64,000 nt of DNA from JADCRZ01 sp031399065 (lineage in GTDB: Bacteria; Bacteroidota; Bacteroidia; Chitinophagales; Chitinophagaceae). The notes beneath the pieces were generated by a model, which saw nothing but the letters and a program-made list of their open reading frames with translations, did not search any database and was not told where the DNA came from. Both the position numbers and the translations under genes were made by a program. Positions 24,829-33,273 of the stretch are shown piece by piece (the first letter of the stretch is position 1; each line of letters opens with the position of its first letter). The DNA lies in the NCBI GenBank assembly GCA_031399065.1, contig JANNOM010000019.1, forward strand, positions 1-64,000, in the 5' to 3' direction.

Positions 24829-27543
24829 TTAATTTCTACCACTCGCTTTGATGTATTCTTTTAGTTCCCCGTTAAAATGCTTTTCCTTAAGTAGGTGTTC
24901 CAGTGTAAATGGTATCCTGTACCGCCAGTAATTTTCATTGTTGGCAGGGTCGTTTATCCGCTCGGTGCGGGGATCGGTACTGCAGAGTGTTTCACTAACG
25001 CCGGTAAGGTCCTGCAACTGGAAGATACTTAAGATCGCCGGTGAGTAAAGGTGCTGATGCAGTATGATACGACTGATCCAGGGTTCGCACTGCGGCGGAG
25101 CCTGGCCCTGCTGGCCCAGCTCCATATTATAAAAATGCTGCGTTACATATTTGTCTTCCTCCCACCAGCCGCGGATGGTACTCATATCGTGCGTGGAAGG
25201 GGTTACCACAGAGAGATAAGGTGCCTGATGCGGATGAAAGAAGTCCAGTTTCGAATCTTTCGGCATCCGCTGAATTTCGAGACTTAATATATTGAGGGCC
25301 TTCATTACGTCCGGCACACTCGCTGGTACCATACCAAGGTCTTCCCCGCATACCAGCATGTCCGTCGCAGTTTTGAGGGCGGGCAGTTTACGGAGGGCTT
25401 CTGTTTTCCAGAAATCATCCTGCCGCTCATAAAAGTAATTGACGTAAAGTTCTTTGAGTTGATGTTTTGTTTGCCAGTCCAGGCTTTTGTAGGAATACGT
25501 GTCTTCCATGGAAATCCGGAAATGAAACCACTTTCCCTGTTCGGCAACGTCTCCTTTTACGAAAGGGGCCGGTAGCAGGATCACGTTGGAAATAAGATCG
25601 TAAAGACCCGTTTTAATACGCTTTTCTTTCTCTTTGTTTCCCGATTGTTCAGACCAGGCTTCTACTTTACGCTGGGTATTAAATGCTTCTTTTAATGCGT
25701 ATCGATCGTCACCATTGCTGTCAAGAAATTCCTGCTGCACAAAAACAAGGTCTTCCCCGAACAGGTCGTTGAGAAATTGCCCATCGATATAAGGCTCTGT
25801 ATACCTTTTCAGGTCGAACCAGATTCGCCGCTCTTCAAATTCGCCGGTATAAACGGGGATAGAAGGTTCAAAATGCCCCATAATACCTTCTACTGCATGA
25901 ATCGGGATCGACCATATCCGGAAAAATCCGAGTATATGGTCGATGCGGAACGCATCGAAATAATAGCTCATTTGTTCAAACCGCTGCCGCCACCAAAGAT
26001 AACCCTCCTGCTCCATTTGCCTCCAATTATAGGTAGGAAAGCCCCAGTTCTGCCCTTTTACGGCAAAAGCATCGGGAGGTGCACCCGCCTGTTCACTCAT
26101 TTTATAGGATGCAGGGTTTACCCATGCGTCGCAGCTATAGCGGTAAATGCCGATAGGTATATCCCCCTTTAAAATAACTCCCTTCTTATGCGCATAATCG
26201 GACGCTTCCCTCAACTGGAGATGCAGGTGATATTGTATAAAATAGTGAGTGGCTATATCGTTATAGTGTTTTGAGCGGGGTGAAACATATTTTTCTATGG
26301 AAGCCTGATCGTATGTGCTATACAGCTTCCACTGGCTGCTATCGGAAGTTCTATTCTCATCTCTCAGGTAACAAAAAGCGGCATAGGGTACCAGCCAGTG
26401 TTTGCTTTTGTCGAAAAAATCACGGAACCCTTCATCTTTAAAAAGTTCCTCTTTTTGCGCAGCAAACAAAACCTTCATAACCGCTATCTTGGTACGCATC
26501 ACTTCTTCGTAATCGAGTGTTTCCCGGTCGTTCAGCTCTTTCTGCTTTTTCTTGAGGGGTTTTAAAATATCAGCGAATTTTTTCCCGGCTACTTTTTCAA
26601 GGTTGATATAAATAGGGTGCAGGGCAAAAGCGGAAATGGCCGCATAGGGATAGGAATCTTTCCAGGAATTGGTGGCGGTGGTATCGTTAACAGGTAATAT
26701 CTGGATTACTTTAAGTCCGGTCTCCGCTGCCCAGTCGGCCAGCAGTGCGATATCGGCAAACTCCCCCACTCCAAAACCATTTTTGGTTCGCAGGCTAAAG
26801 ACGGGTATGGCTACCCCTGCGCCACGCCAGGTATTATTGGCTACCTGCAGAAAACCATCCTGGAGAATAGTAAGCTGTTCCTCTCCCGTTCCGGGATACA
26901 ACATGCGGTTAGCCCCTTTCTCAAAACCGGAGAAGCTTTTTTTCTTAATATCGTAAATACCATATTTATACTCCATGGGCAGGTGCTCCCCTGCCAGGTC
27001 CATTTTAATACTCCACCAGTTATCATCTCTGGACAGCAGCAGCGGTTCTACAATAGACCATTCCTGTAAAGCCACGCCGGATCCGGCAATACATACTGCC
27101 TCGTGCTTCTTCAGCAGCGGGGCTTTTATTTTAAAAATATGGGTAAAAAAGCGGGGGCTCTTTTTCTTTACCGCCGTTATATTTTCTTTCAGCAATACAT
27201 TTTTAAACGGGGCAGTATAAAACACATTTTCATACTCTGCCGGATTGTTCCAGATATCACATACCCGAATAGTATGAAGGCCTTTTTTTGAAATATCGAT
27301 CACCCGGTCGTTACCTCCTTCCTGTATATCGGCATGACCATTTATTCGGAGAATATATTTATACTTAATATGAACGGCTTCCGCCGCATCTACCTCGAAT
27401 GTACCGTGCCAGCCGTTATTATCGAAATAAGAGAGAGGCGCGGCCTTTGAAGGATCGTTGTTGCCGAGTGAGCAAACATTTCCCGAAATACCTAATGATT
27501 CTCCGGGATTGGTGTGAAAACGTATAAAGAAGTGAATTCTCAT
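24829..27543 (-). CDS. malQ: 4-alpha-glucanotransferase (GH77) with starch-binding domains
   Basis: A 904-residue enzyme of the long, Bacteroidota/plant DPE2-like type. Two N-terminal CBM20-like starch-binding domains (about 1-110 and 125-240) precede a GH77 (alpha/beta)8 catalytic domain. The nucleophile Asp is in FRIDHILGF (Asp535), the acid/base Glu in CGEDLGMVP and the third Asp in TPSTHDMSTIRGWW. It transfers alpha-1,4-glucan segments and releases or uses glucose in glycogen or maltose metabolism. Cytosolic; no signal peptide. The epimerase gene follows 23 bp after its stop. Confidence 0.95.
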   Translation of the reverse strand: MRIHFFIRFHTNPGESLGISGNVCSLGNNDPSKAAPLSYFDNNGWHGTFEVDAAEAVHIKYKYILRINGHADIQEGGNDRVIDISKKGLHTIRVCDIWNNPAEYENVFYTAPFKNVLLKENITAVKKKSPRFFTHIFKIKAPLLKKHEAVCIAGSGVALQEWSIVEPLLLSRDDNWWSIKMDLAGEHLPMEYKYGIYDIKKKSFSGFEKGANRMLYPGTGEEQLTILQDGFLQVANNTWRGAGVAIPVFSLRTKNGFGVGEFADIALLADWAAETGLKVIQILPVNDTTATNSWKDSYPYAAISAFALHPIYINLEKVAGKKFADILKPLKKKQKELNDRETLDYEEVMRTKIAVMKVLFAAQKEELFKDEGFRDFFDKSKHWLVPYAAFCYLRDENRTSDSSQWKLYSTYDQASIEKYVSPRSKHYNDIATHYFIQYHLHLQLREASDYAHKKGVILKGDIPIGIYRYSCDAWVNPASYKMSEQAGAPPDAFAVKGQNWGFPTYNWRQMEQEGYLWWRQRFEQMSYYFDAFRIDHILGFFRIWSIPIHAVEGIMGHFEPSIPVYTGEFEERRIWFDLKRYTEPYIDGQFLNDLFGEDLVFVQQEFLDSNGDDRYALKEAFNTQRKVEAWSEQSGNKEKEKRIKTGLYDLISNVILLPAPFVKGDVAEQGKWFHFRISMEDTYSYKSLDWQTKHQLKELYVNYFYERQDDFWKTEALRKLPALKTATDMLVCGEDLGMVPASVPDVMKALNILSLEIQRMPKDSKLDFFHPHQAPYLSVVTPSTHDMSTIRGWWEEDKYVTQHFYNMELGQQGQAPPQCEPWISRIILHQHLYSPAILSIFQLQDLTGVSETLCSTDPRTERINDPANNENYWRYRIPFTLEHLLKEKHFNGELKEYIKASGRN

Positions 27544-27707
27544 GAATGTTATTTAATTGCTGCGAAAATAATGTAAAACCCCCATTTGTCAGGCTACATC
27601 TGCAACTACCCTTAACAGCGTCTGGTAATGGAGAAGATGCAGGACAGAACGAGAACTGATTTGTACAAAAACACAAACAATCCATGATCCATTTTATAAT
27701 TATGTAT

Positions 27708-27715
27708 TATTTTCG
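27708..27715 (+). promoter_or_regulatory. Candidate -7 box TATTTTCG of the 52-residue gene
   Basis: One mismatch from TAnnTTTG, 15 bp before ATG 27731. The divergent malQ upstream region shows a matching inverted copy (ATTATTTTCGC-G-AATT on the other strand near 27556-27573), suggesting shared promoter sequence. Confidence 0.3.
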
Positions 27716-27730
27716 CTGAAATTTACTTTC

Positions 27731-27889
27731 ATGCCTACTCAAAGCAAGAATTTATCCCTGTTCTGGATCCTGTTTTTTGTATCTACTTTCGCTTTTTTAG
27801 CTGCCATTTTCCTGCATTGGGAGTGGCTAACGCTGATTATTCCTTTTGTAGGAACTTTTTTTGTGAAGGCCATGGACCTGATCGATTAA
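27731..27889 (+). CDS. Small two-helix membrane protein (52 aa)
   Basis: An intact 53-codon frame that starts MPTQSKNLSLFW and ends VKAMDLID before TAA. Nearly all of it is hydrophobic, forming two probable membrane helices (about residues 9-28 and 31-46). A -7-like box lies 15 bp upstream and a bidirectional hairpin terminator is found downstream, so it has its own transcription unit between malQ and dnaK. The frame is too short for a family call; function unknown. Confidence 0.55.
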   Translation: MPTQSKNLSLFWILFFVSTFAFLAAIFLHWEWLTLIIPFVGTFFVKAMDLID

Positions 27890-28026
27890 AGACAGATTTA
27901 AATCCTTTAATGCTTTACGAGCTGCTGTGAGACAATGCTGGCTAGTCTCCTTACCAGTCTGATTTGCTTTTCAGTGGCCAACCTATTTCTACGATTGCCC
28001 GGCATATCGCTTCATAATCAAAATAA

Positions 28027-28058
28027 AAAAGGGGTACCAAATAAATGATACCCCTTTT
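28027..28058 (-). terminator. Rho-independent terminator of dnaK, possibly bidirectional
   Basis: A perfect 10-bp stem (AAAAGGGGTA at 28027-28036 and its complement at 28049-28058) with a 12-nt loop. On the minus strand it is followed by a T-rich run, as expected 24 bp after the dnaK stop. On the plus strand it could also end the transcript of the 52-residue gene. Confidence 0.8.
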
Positions 28059-28081
28059 ACTATATTATTGCTATTAAGACA

Positions 28082-29995
28082 TTACTTCACTTCCTCAAAT
28101 TCAGCATCTGTCACTGTATCGCTGGTTGCACCTGCTCCCTGCTCTGTGCCACCGGCTGAATGACCCGCTCCGGGCTGTTCTCCGCCTGCCTGCTGACTGG
28201 CTTTGTATAACTCTTCACTGGCGGCTGTCCACGCGGTATTCATTTCCGCAAGGGCCACATCTATCTGTGGGATGTCCTGTGATTTATGCGCTTCTCTCAG
28301 CTTGTTGAGGGCCGCTTCAATAGGTGCTTTTTTATCAGACGGTATTTTGTCTCCGTATTCTTTCAGTTGCTTCTCGGTCTGGAATATGAGACTGTCTGCC
28401 TGGTTGATCTTTTCCACTTTTTCTTTCGCTTCCTTATCGGTCGCTTCGTTGGCCCTGGCCTCGGCCTTCATTTTTTCCACTTCTTCCTTACTGAGTCCGC
28501 TGCCGGCTTCTATACGGATATTCTGCGATTTGCCGGTGCCTTTATCTTTTGCCGTTACATGCAGAATACCATTGGCATCGATATCGAAAATCACTTCCAC
28601 CTGCGGAACACCTCTCGGGGCAGGGGGAATACCATCCAGGTTGAACATACCGAGGCTCTTATTCTGGTTAGACATAGGACGTTCTCCTTGCAACACGTGT
28701 ATCTGAACGCCGGGCTGATTATCGCTGGCAGTAGAAAATACTTCTGACTTCTTCGTAGGGATCGTGGTATTGGAGTCGATTAGTCTTGTCATTACGCCAC
28801 CCATGGTTTCTATACCCAGGCTTAACGGGGTAACGTCCAGCAGCAATACGTCTTTCACTTCGCCGGTCATAACCGCACCCTGGATAGCTGCACCTAATGC
28901 AACCACCTCATCGGGGTTTACGCTTCTGTTCGGTTTCTTATTGAAGAATTTTTCAACAATCTCCTGCACTTTGGGTATACGGGTAGATCCTCCTACCAGA
29001 ATCACTTCGTCAATCTGCGATACATTCATACCGGCATCTTTCAGCGCCTGTTCACATGGTTTAAGGCAGCGTTCAAACAGGGTATCGGATAATTGCTCAA
29101 ATTTGGCTCTGGTCAGTTTCTTAACAAGGTGTTTCGGCACCCCGTCGATGGCCGTAACATACGGCAGGTTGATCTCTGTTTCTGAAGAGGAACTCAGTTC
29201 TACCTTCGCTTTTTCAGAAGCTTCCTTCAAACGCTGTAATGCCATCGGATCTTTACGCAGATCGACATTCTCGTCGTTCCTGAATTCTTCCGCCAGCCAG
29301 TCCATGATCACTTTATCGAAATCATCGCCACCCAGGTGGGTATCTCCATTGGTTGATTTTACTTCGAAAACCCCGTCGCCCAGCTCTAGGATGGAGATAT
29401 CGAACGTACCGCCACCAAGGTCGAATACGGCAATCTTATGATCTTTTCCACCCTTATCGAGTCCATAAGCCAGCGCGGCAGCAGTAGGTTCGTTTACGAT
29501 ACGCCTTACGTTAAGTCCGGCAATTTCGCCGGCTTCTTTGGTAGCCTGGCGCTGTGCATCGTTAAAATAGGCGGGCACCGTAATAACGGCTTCCGTTACT
29601 TCATGGCCCAGGTAATCTTCGGCTGTTTTCTTCATTTTCTGAAGGATCATCGCGGAAACCTCCTGCGGCGTGTACAGCCTGCCATCTATGTCTATGCGTA
29701 CGGTATTATTGTCGCCCTTTGCTACTTTATAGCTCCAGTGGCTGATCTCGTTGGTAACCTCGTCGAAACGGCGGCCCATGAAGCGCTTCACTGACATGAT
29801 CGTATTAATCGGGTTGGTAATAGCCTGTCTTTTAGCAGGATCGCCCACTTTACGCTCTCCGTTTTTCAAAAAAGCCACGATCGACGGCGTGGTACGGCGT
29901 CCTTCGTCATTCGCTATCACCACGGGCTCGTTTCCTTCCATCACTGCTACGCAGCTATTGGTGGTACCCAGGTCTATTCCTATAATTTTTGCCAT
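28082..29995 (-). CDS. dnaK: Chaperone DnaK (Hsp70)
   Basis: Cytosolic ATP-driven chaperone that binds exposed hydrophobic stretches and cooperates with DnaJ, GrpE and ClpB. The 637 residues start with GIDLGTTNSCVAVMEG and contain AVITVPAYFNDAQRQATK, FDLGGGTFDISIL and VGGSTRIPKVQ, all ATPase-domain signatures. The substrate-binding domain begins near DVTPLSLGIETMGG (about 390-410). The C-terminal tail is rich in Gly/Gln/Ala and ends EFEEVK, like other DnaK. grpE/dnaJ are not adjacent. A clear terminator follows. Confidence 0.99.
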   Translation of the reverse strand: MAKIIGIDLGTTNSCVAVMEGNEPVVIANDEGRRTTPSIVAFLKNGERKVGDPAKRQAITNPINTIMSVKRFMGRRFDEVTNEISHWSYKVAKGDNNTVRIDIDGRLYTPQEVSAMILQKMKKTAEDYLGHEVTEAVITVPAYFNDAQRQATKEAGEIAGLNVRRIVNEPTAAALAYGLDKGGKDHKIAVFDLGGGTFDISILELGDGVFEVKSTNGDTHLGGDDFDKVIMDWLAEEFRNDENVDLRKDPMALQRLKEASEKAKVELSSSSETEINLPYVTAIDGVPKHLVKKLTRAKFEQLSDTLFERCLKPCEQALKDAGMNVSQIDEVILVGGSTRIPKVQEIVEKFFNKKPNRSVNPDEVVALGAAIQGAVMTGEVKDVLLLDVTPLSLGIETMGGVMTRLIDSNTTIPTKKSEVFSTASDNQPGVQIHVLQGERPMSNQNKSLGMFNLDGIPPAPRGVPQVEVIFDIDANGILHVTAKDKGTGKSQNIRIEAGSGLSKEEVEKMKAEARANEATDKEAKEKVEKINQADSLIFQTEKQLKEYGDKIPSDKKAPIEAALNKLREAHKSQDIPQIDVALAEMNTAWTAASEELYKASQQAGGEQPGAGHSAGGTEQGAGATSDTVTDAEFEEVK

Positions 29996-30067
29996 GATTG
30001 ATTGAATTTAATGTAACAACCGGTGACAAGCATTATGCCAGCACAAAAAAGGTGAAAAAATGGCAGA

Positions 30068-30535
30068 TTACTGCTTAAAGGTGAACCGCTTCTGTGTCAC
30101 ATAGCTGAAAGACACTACGATGATAGTGGTAAGGACTTTGGCAATAGTAGGATATATATGAAACCGCTCCACGAAAAGCTTGAGGCATATATAGTTGATG
30201 AGGAAACAAATAATGACCAGTAGCAGGTAGCGGAACATCTGGGCACTACCGGTAAGGGAGGAATTATTAAATACGATATTTTTCATGAGCCAAAAACCAA
30301 TGAAGAAGCTGATGGCAGATGCGATGATCAGCGCACCGATGTGCGGGGAGATGGTCATAAAAGAGAAATAGAGATATTTTTTCTTCAGTACAAAATTATA
30401 TGCAATGAAATAAAGAAAAATATCGAATAAGGTATTGCCGCCACCACAGGCAGCATACCGGAAGGTTTGCGGGGGCATGATCCTTCGGAAGGGAGGATAA
30501 AAAAAGTCTATGACGGAAGTAACCAGTTTTGTCAT
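30068..30535 (-). CDS. GtrA family membrane protein
   Basis: A 155-residue protein with four hydrophobic helices, FRYAACGGGNTLFDIFLYFIA at the start of the first and SYVTQKRFTFKQ at the end, the usual GtrA pattern (the terminal FTF is typical). GtrA-like proteins help flip polyprenyl-linked sugars used in surface glycosylation. It is 72 bp upstream of dnaK on the same strand; a functional link to dnaK is not expected. It may serve the GT87-like enzyme of this window, but that is a guess. Confidence 0.85.
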   Translation of the reverse strand: MTKLVTSVIDFFYPPFRRIMPPQTFRYAACGGGNTLFDIFLYFIAYNFVLKKKYLYFSFMTISPHIGALIIASAISFFIGFWLMKNIVFNNSSLTGSAQMFRYLLLVIICFLINYICLKLFVERFHIYPTIAKVLTTIIVVSFSYVTQKRFTFKQ

Positions 30536-30636
30536 GTTTAACAGGTTGTATCTGCCGGACGAAGATAAATAAATAATGCTTGTTCCGTCAAAACCCGGCC
30601 ATTAACGAATGATAAACGTATGGAAAGGTATTCGTT

Positions 30637-30669
30637 TTTGGCACAGCGCTGCGTTTATACCTATTTTTG
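30637..30669 (+). promoter_or_regulatory. Promoter of argS
   Basis: TTTG (30637-30640) and an exact -7 TATTTTTG (30662-30669) with a 21-nt spacer, 18 bp before ATG 30688. This is the best full -33/-7 pair seen in the window. Confidence 0.55.
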
Positions 30670-30687
30670 CCGCCATAACACATCTAA

Positions 30688-32469
30688 ATGGGCATTACGC
30701 AAAAGATCAGGGAAGTGGTTTTGGAAAGTCTTGCTATCTTATACGGACAAACGTTTACCGCGAAAGATTTCCAGATAAACGGCACCAAACCCGAATTTGA
30801 AGGAGATTATACCATCGTGCTTTTTGCCCTGGTTAAAAGCCTGGGGAAATCCCCCGATGCACTCGGTAACGAACTGGGATTATACTTAACTACGCACCAT
30901 AATGAACTATTTTCCTCCTACAACATCATCAAAGGCTTTTTGAACCTTGTGGTATCAGACGATTACTGGCAGCTTTTTCTACAGGCGGAATACAATAACC
31001 CCCAATTTGGTAAAGCGGGTGAACCGCGTGGGAAAGTGATGGTGGAGTATTCTTCCCCCAACACCAATAAACCGCTGCATATGGGTCACCTGCGAAACAA
31101 TTTCCTGGGCTGGAGTGTGGCCGAAATCTTAAAAGCAGGCAATCGTGAGGTGATAAAAACCTGTATTGCCAACGACCGGGGCATCCATATCTGCAAAAGT
31201 ATGGTTGCCTGGCAATTGTATGCCGATGGTGCCACTCCCCAAAGTACCGGCACCAAGGGAGATCACTTCGTGGGAGATTATTATGTATTGTTCGGCAATG
31301 AACTGAAAAAAGAGGTGGATGCACTGGTAGCGGAAGGTATGGCTAAAGAACAGGCGGAGAAAGAAGCGCCCCTTATGAAAAAAGCCCAGCAGATGCTGGT
31401 GGATTGGGAAGCAGGGAAACCTGATGTGATCGGGTTATGGGAGAAAATGAATAGCTGGGTATATGAAGGGTTCGCCATTACGTATAAAACGATCGGCAGC
31501 GACTTCGATAAAACCTATTATGAAAGCAATACCTATATACTGGGTAAAAACCTGGTGGAGTTCGGGCTGCAAAAAGGGGTATTTGTTCAAAAAGAGGACA
31601 GCAGCGTATGGATAGATCTTACTGGGGACGGACTGGATGAAAAAATAGTGAGACGAAAAGACGGTACGGCAGTATACATCACGCAGGACATAGGGCTGGC
31701 AGTGGAAAAATACAATGAATACAGATGCGATAAGAGCATCTATGTAGTGGGCGATGAGCAGAACTATCATTTCAAAGTATTGAAACTGATTTGCCGCAAA
31801 CTGGAAATACCCGCATCTGAAGGGATATACCATCTTAGTTACGGAATGGTGGAACTGCCTAGCGGTCGTATGAAAACGCGCGAAGGCACCGTAGTGGATG
31901 CCGATGACCTGGTAGAAGAAATGATCGGCATTGCCCGCGGTAAGACGGAAGAACTGGGTAAAGTAAATGATTTTACCGAAGAAGAGTTAAAAGAATTACA
32001 TGAAATAATCGGGCTTGGCGCACTGAAGTTCTTCCTGCTGCGGGTAGACCCGAAAAAGAAAATGATATTCAATCCGGAAGAGAGTATCGACTTTCATGGG
32101 TTTACCGGTCCTTTTATACAGTATACCCATGCAAGAATAAAGAGCATCCTTAGAAAATCGGCATTACCGGTTATGGAGGCCAGTGAGCTGGCAGCTCCCC
32201 TACTGCCACTTGAAAAGAAACTGACCATCTTACTGGAGCAGTTTCCTTGCGTAGTGGAAGAATCGGGAGCGGAATATGACCCTTCTAAAATAGCTATATA
32301 TATATTTAACCTGGCCCAGGCTTTTAATTCATTTTATACCCAGCATTCCATCAGCAATGCGGAGACGGAGGAAAAGAGACACTTTCGTTTGAAGCTGGCT
32401 TATTTAACGGCGCAGGTAATTAAAACGGGGATGGGTTTATTGGGGATCAGGGTGCCTGAAAGAATGTAG
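30688..32469 (+). CDS. argS: Arginyl-tRNA synthetase
   Basis: Class I synthetase charging tRNA-Arg. The 593-residue protein has the HIGH motif as PLHMGHLRNNFLG (about residues 127-140), an N-terminal Add-1 domain, GRMKTREGTVVDADDLV (the KMSKS equivalent, as usual for ArgRS lacking canonical KMSKS) and the DALR-type anticodon-binding end ALPVMEASELAAPL. Length and layout are ordinary. A full promoter lies 18 bp upstream. Confidence 0.97.
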   Translation: MGITQKIREVVLESLAILYGQTFTAKDFQINGTKPEFEGDYTIVLFALVKSLGKSPDALGNELGLYLTTHHNELFSSYNIIKGFLNLVVSDDYWQLFLQAEYNNPQFGKAGEPRGKVMVEYSSPNTNKPLHMGHLRNNFLGWSVAEILKAGNREVIKTCIANDRGIHICKSMVAWQLYADGATPQSTGTKGDHFVGDYYVLFGNELKKEVDALVAEGMAKEQAEKEAPLMKKAQQMLVDWEAGKPDVIGLWEKMNSWVYEGFAITYKTIGSDFDKTYYESNTYILGKNLVEFGLQKGVFVQKEDSSVWIDLTGDGLDEKIVRRKDGTAVYITQDIGLAVEKYNEYRCDKSIYVVGDEQNYHFKVLKLICRKLEIPASEGIYHLSYGMVELPSGRMKTREGTVVDADDLVEEMIGIARGKTEELGKVNDFTEEELKELHEIIGLGALKFFLLRVDPKKKMIFNPEESIDFHGFTGPFIQYTHARIKSILRKSALPVMEASELAAPLLPLEKKLTILLEQFPCVVEESGAEYDPSKIAIYIFNLAQAFNSFYTQHSISNAETEEKRHFRLKLAYLTAQVIKTGMGLLGIRVPERM

Positions 32470-32570
32470 GTTCTATCGCTTTGGATCTATATATTTCATT
32501 GTTAACATATCAACGGTTATGGGCTGGCTGGCTTTCCGCAGCAATATGGTTTCCAATCGTTTAATCATCA

Positions 32571-33176
32571 CTACTCCTCCTGAGCCAGGAGCCTATCATA
32601 CATCTTCCACTCACCAAGCAGATTTTTATAATCCGTTTCCGGCAAACCCGGTTTGTCATAATGCCCTGCCAGCGTTTTTTGCCGGTATGCTTCATATAGC
32701 GTAACTGCACAGGCCACCGAAATATTAAGCGAACGGATGATACCTACCTGCGGTATAATAAAATTGCCGTCAGACAGGCTACGTATTTCATCACTCACAC
32801 CTGAATGTTCGTTCCCAAACACCAGTGCTATGCTTTGGGTGAGATCCGTTTGGTATAAATCGACCGCATCGCTGCCCAGATGGGTGGTTAGGATACGGTC
32901 GTATTTCTTTCTTACTACCACCATACATTCCTCCACGCTAGTAAACTGGTGGACGGTGAGCCATTTGTGCGCGCTGGAAGAACTTTTAGTGCCCCATTTC
33001 TTATGCGGTGCGATGCGCGTATTGAGTACATATATCTCCTGAACCCCTACCGCGTCACAAGTTCTCATCACTGCTGAAATATTATGAGGGTCAAATACGT
33101 TTTCCAGTACCAGAGTGATATTGCCCTGGCGTTTATTCAAAACAGACTGTAATCTTTCGGTTCTTTCTGGTGTCAT
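32571..33176 (-). CDS. TrmH-type (SpoU) RNA ribose methyltransferase
   Basis: A 201-residue SPOUT-class methyltransferase. The three motifs are present: VLENVFDPHNISAVMRTCDAVG (motif 1), IALVFGNEHSGVSDEI (motif 2) and IIPQVGIIRSLNISVACAVTLYEAYRQ (motif 3, the trefoil-knot AdoMet site). The pattern and length resemble TrmH, which makes Gm18 in tRNA, but the exact target nucleotide cannot be read from sequence. It is divergent from the AsmA-like gene. Confidence 0.88.
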   Translation of the reverse strand: MTPERTERLQSVLNKRQGNITLVLENVFDPHNISAVMRTCDAVGVQEIYVLNTRIAPHKKWGTKSSSSAHKWLTVHQFTSVEECMVVVRKKYDRILTTHLGSDAVDLYQTDLTQSIALVFGNEHSGVSDEIRSLSDGNFIIPQVGIIRSLNISVACAVTLYEAYRQKTLAGHYDKPGLPETDYKNLLGEWKMYDRLLAQEE

Positions 33177-33273
33177 AATTATTAGCTGTACGGCAGCTAT
33201 TGTGTGGTAAAATTATCAAAGAAGCAGTAAATTCACGCTTTAATTCACTATCCGGGTCATAAAATGTATCAGT

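Noticed and set aside
30026..30040. Sigma-54-like promoter (TGGCAT-N5-TTGT) before dnaK
   Set aside because: The critical C at -12 is T, and no enhancer site or other evidence is seen; treated as chance.
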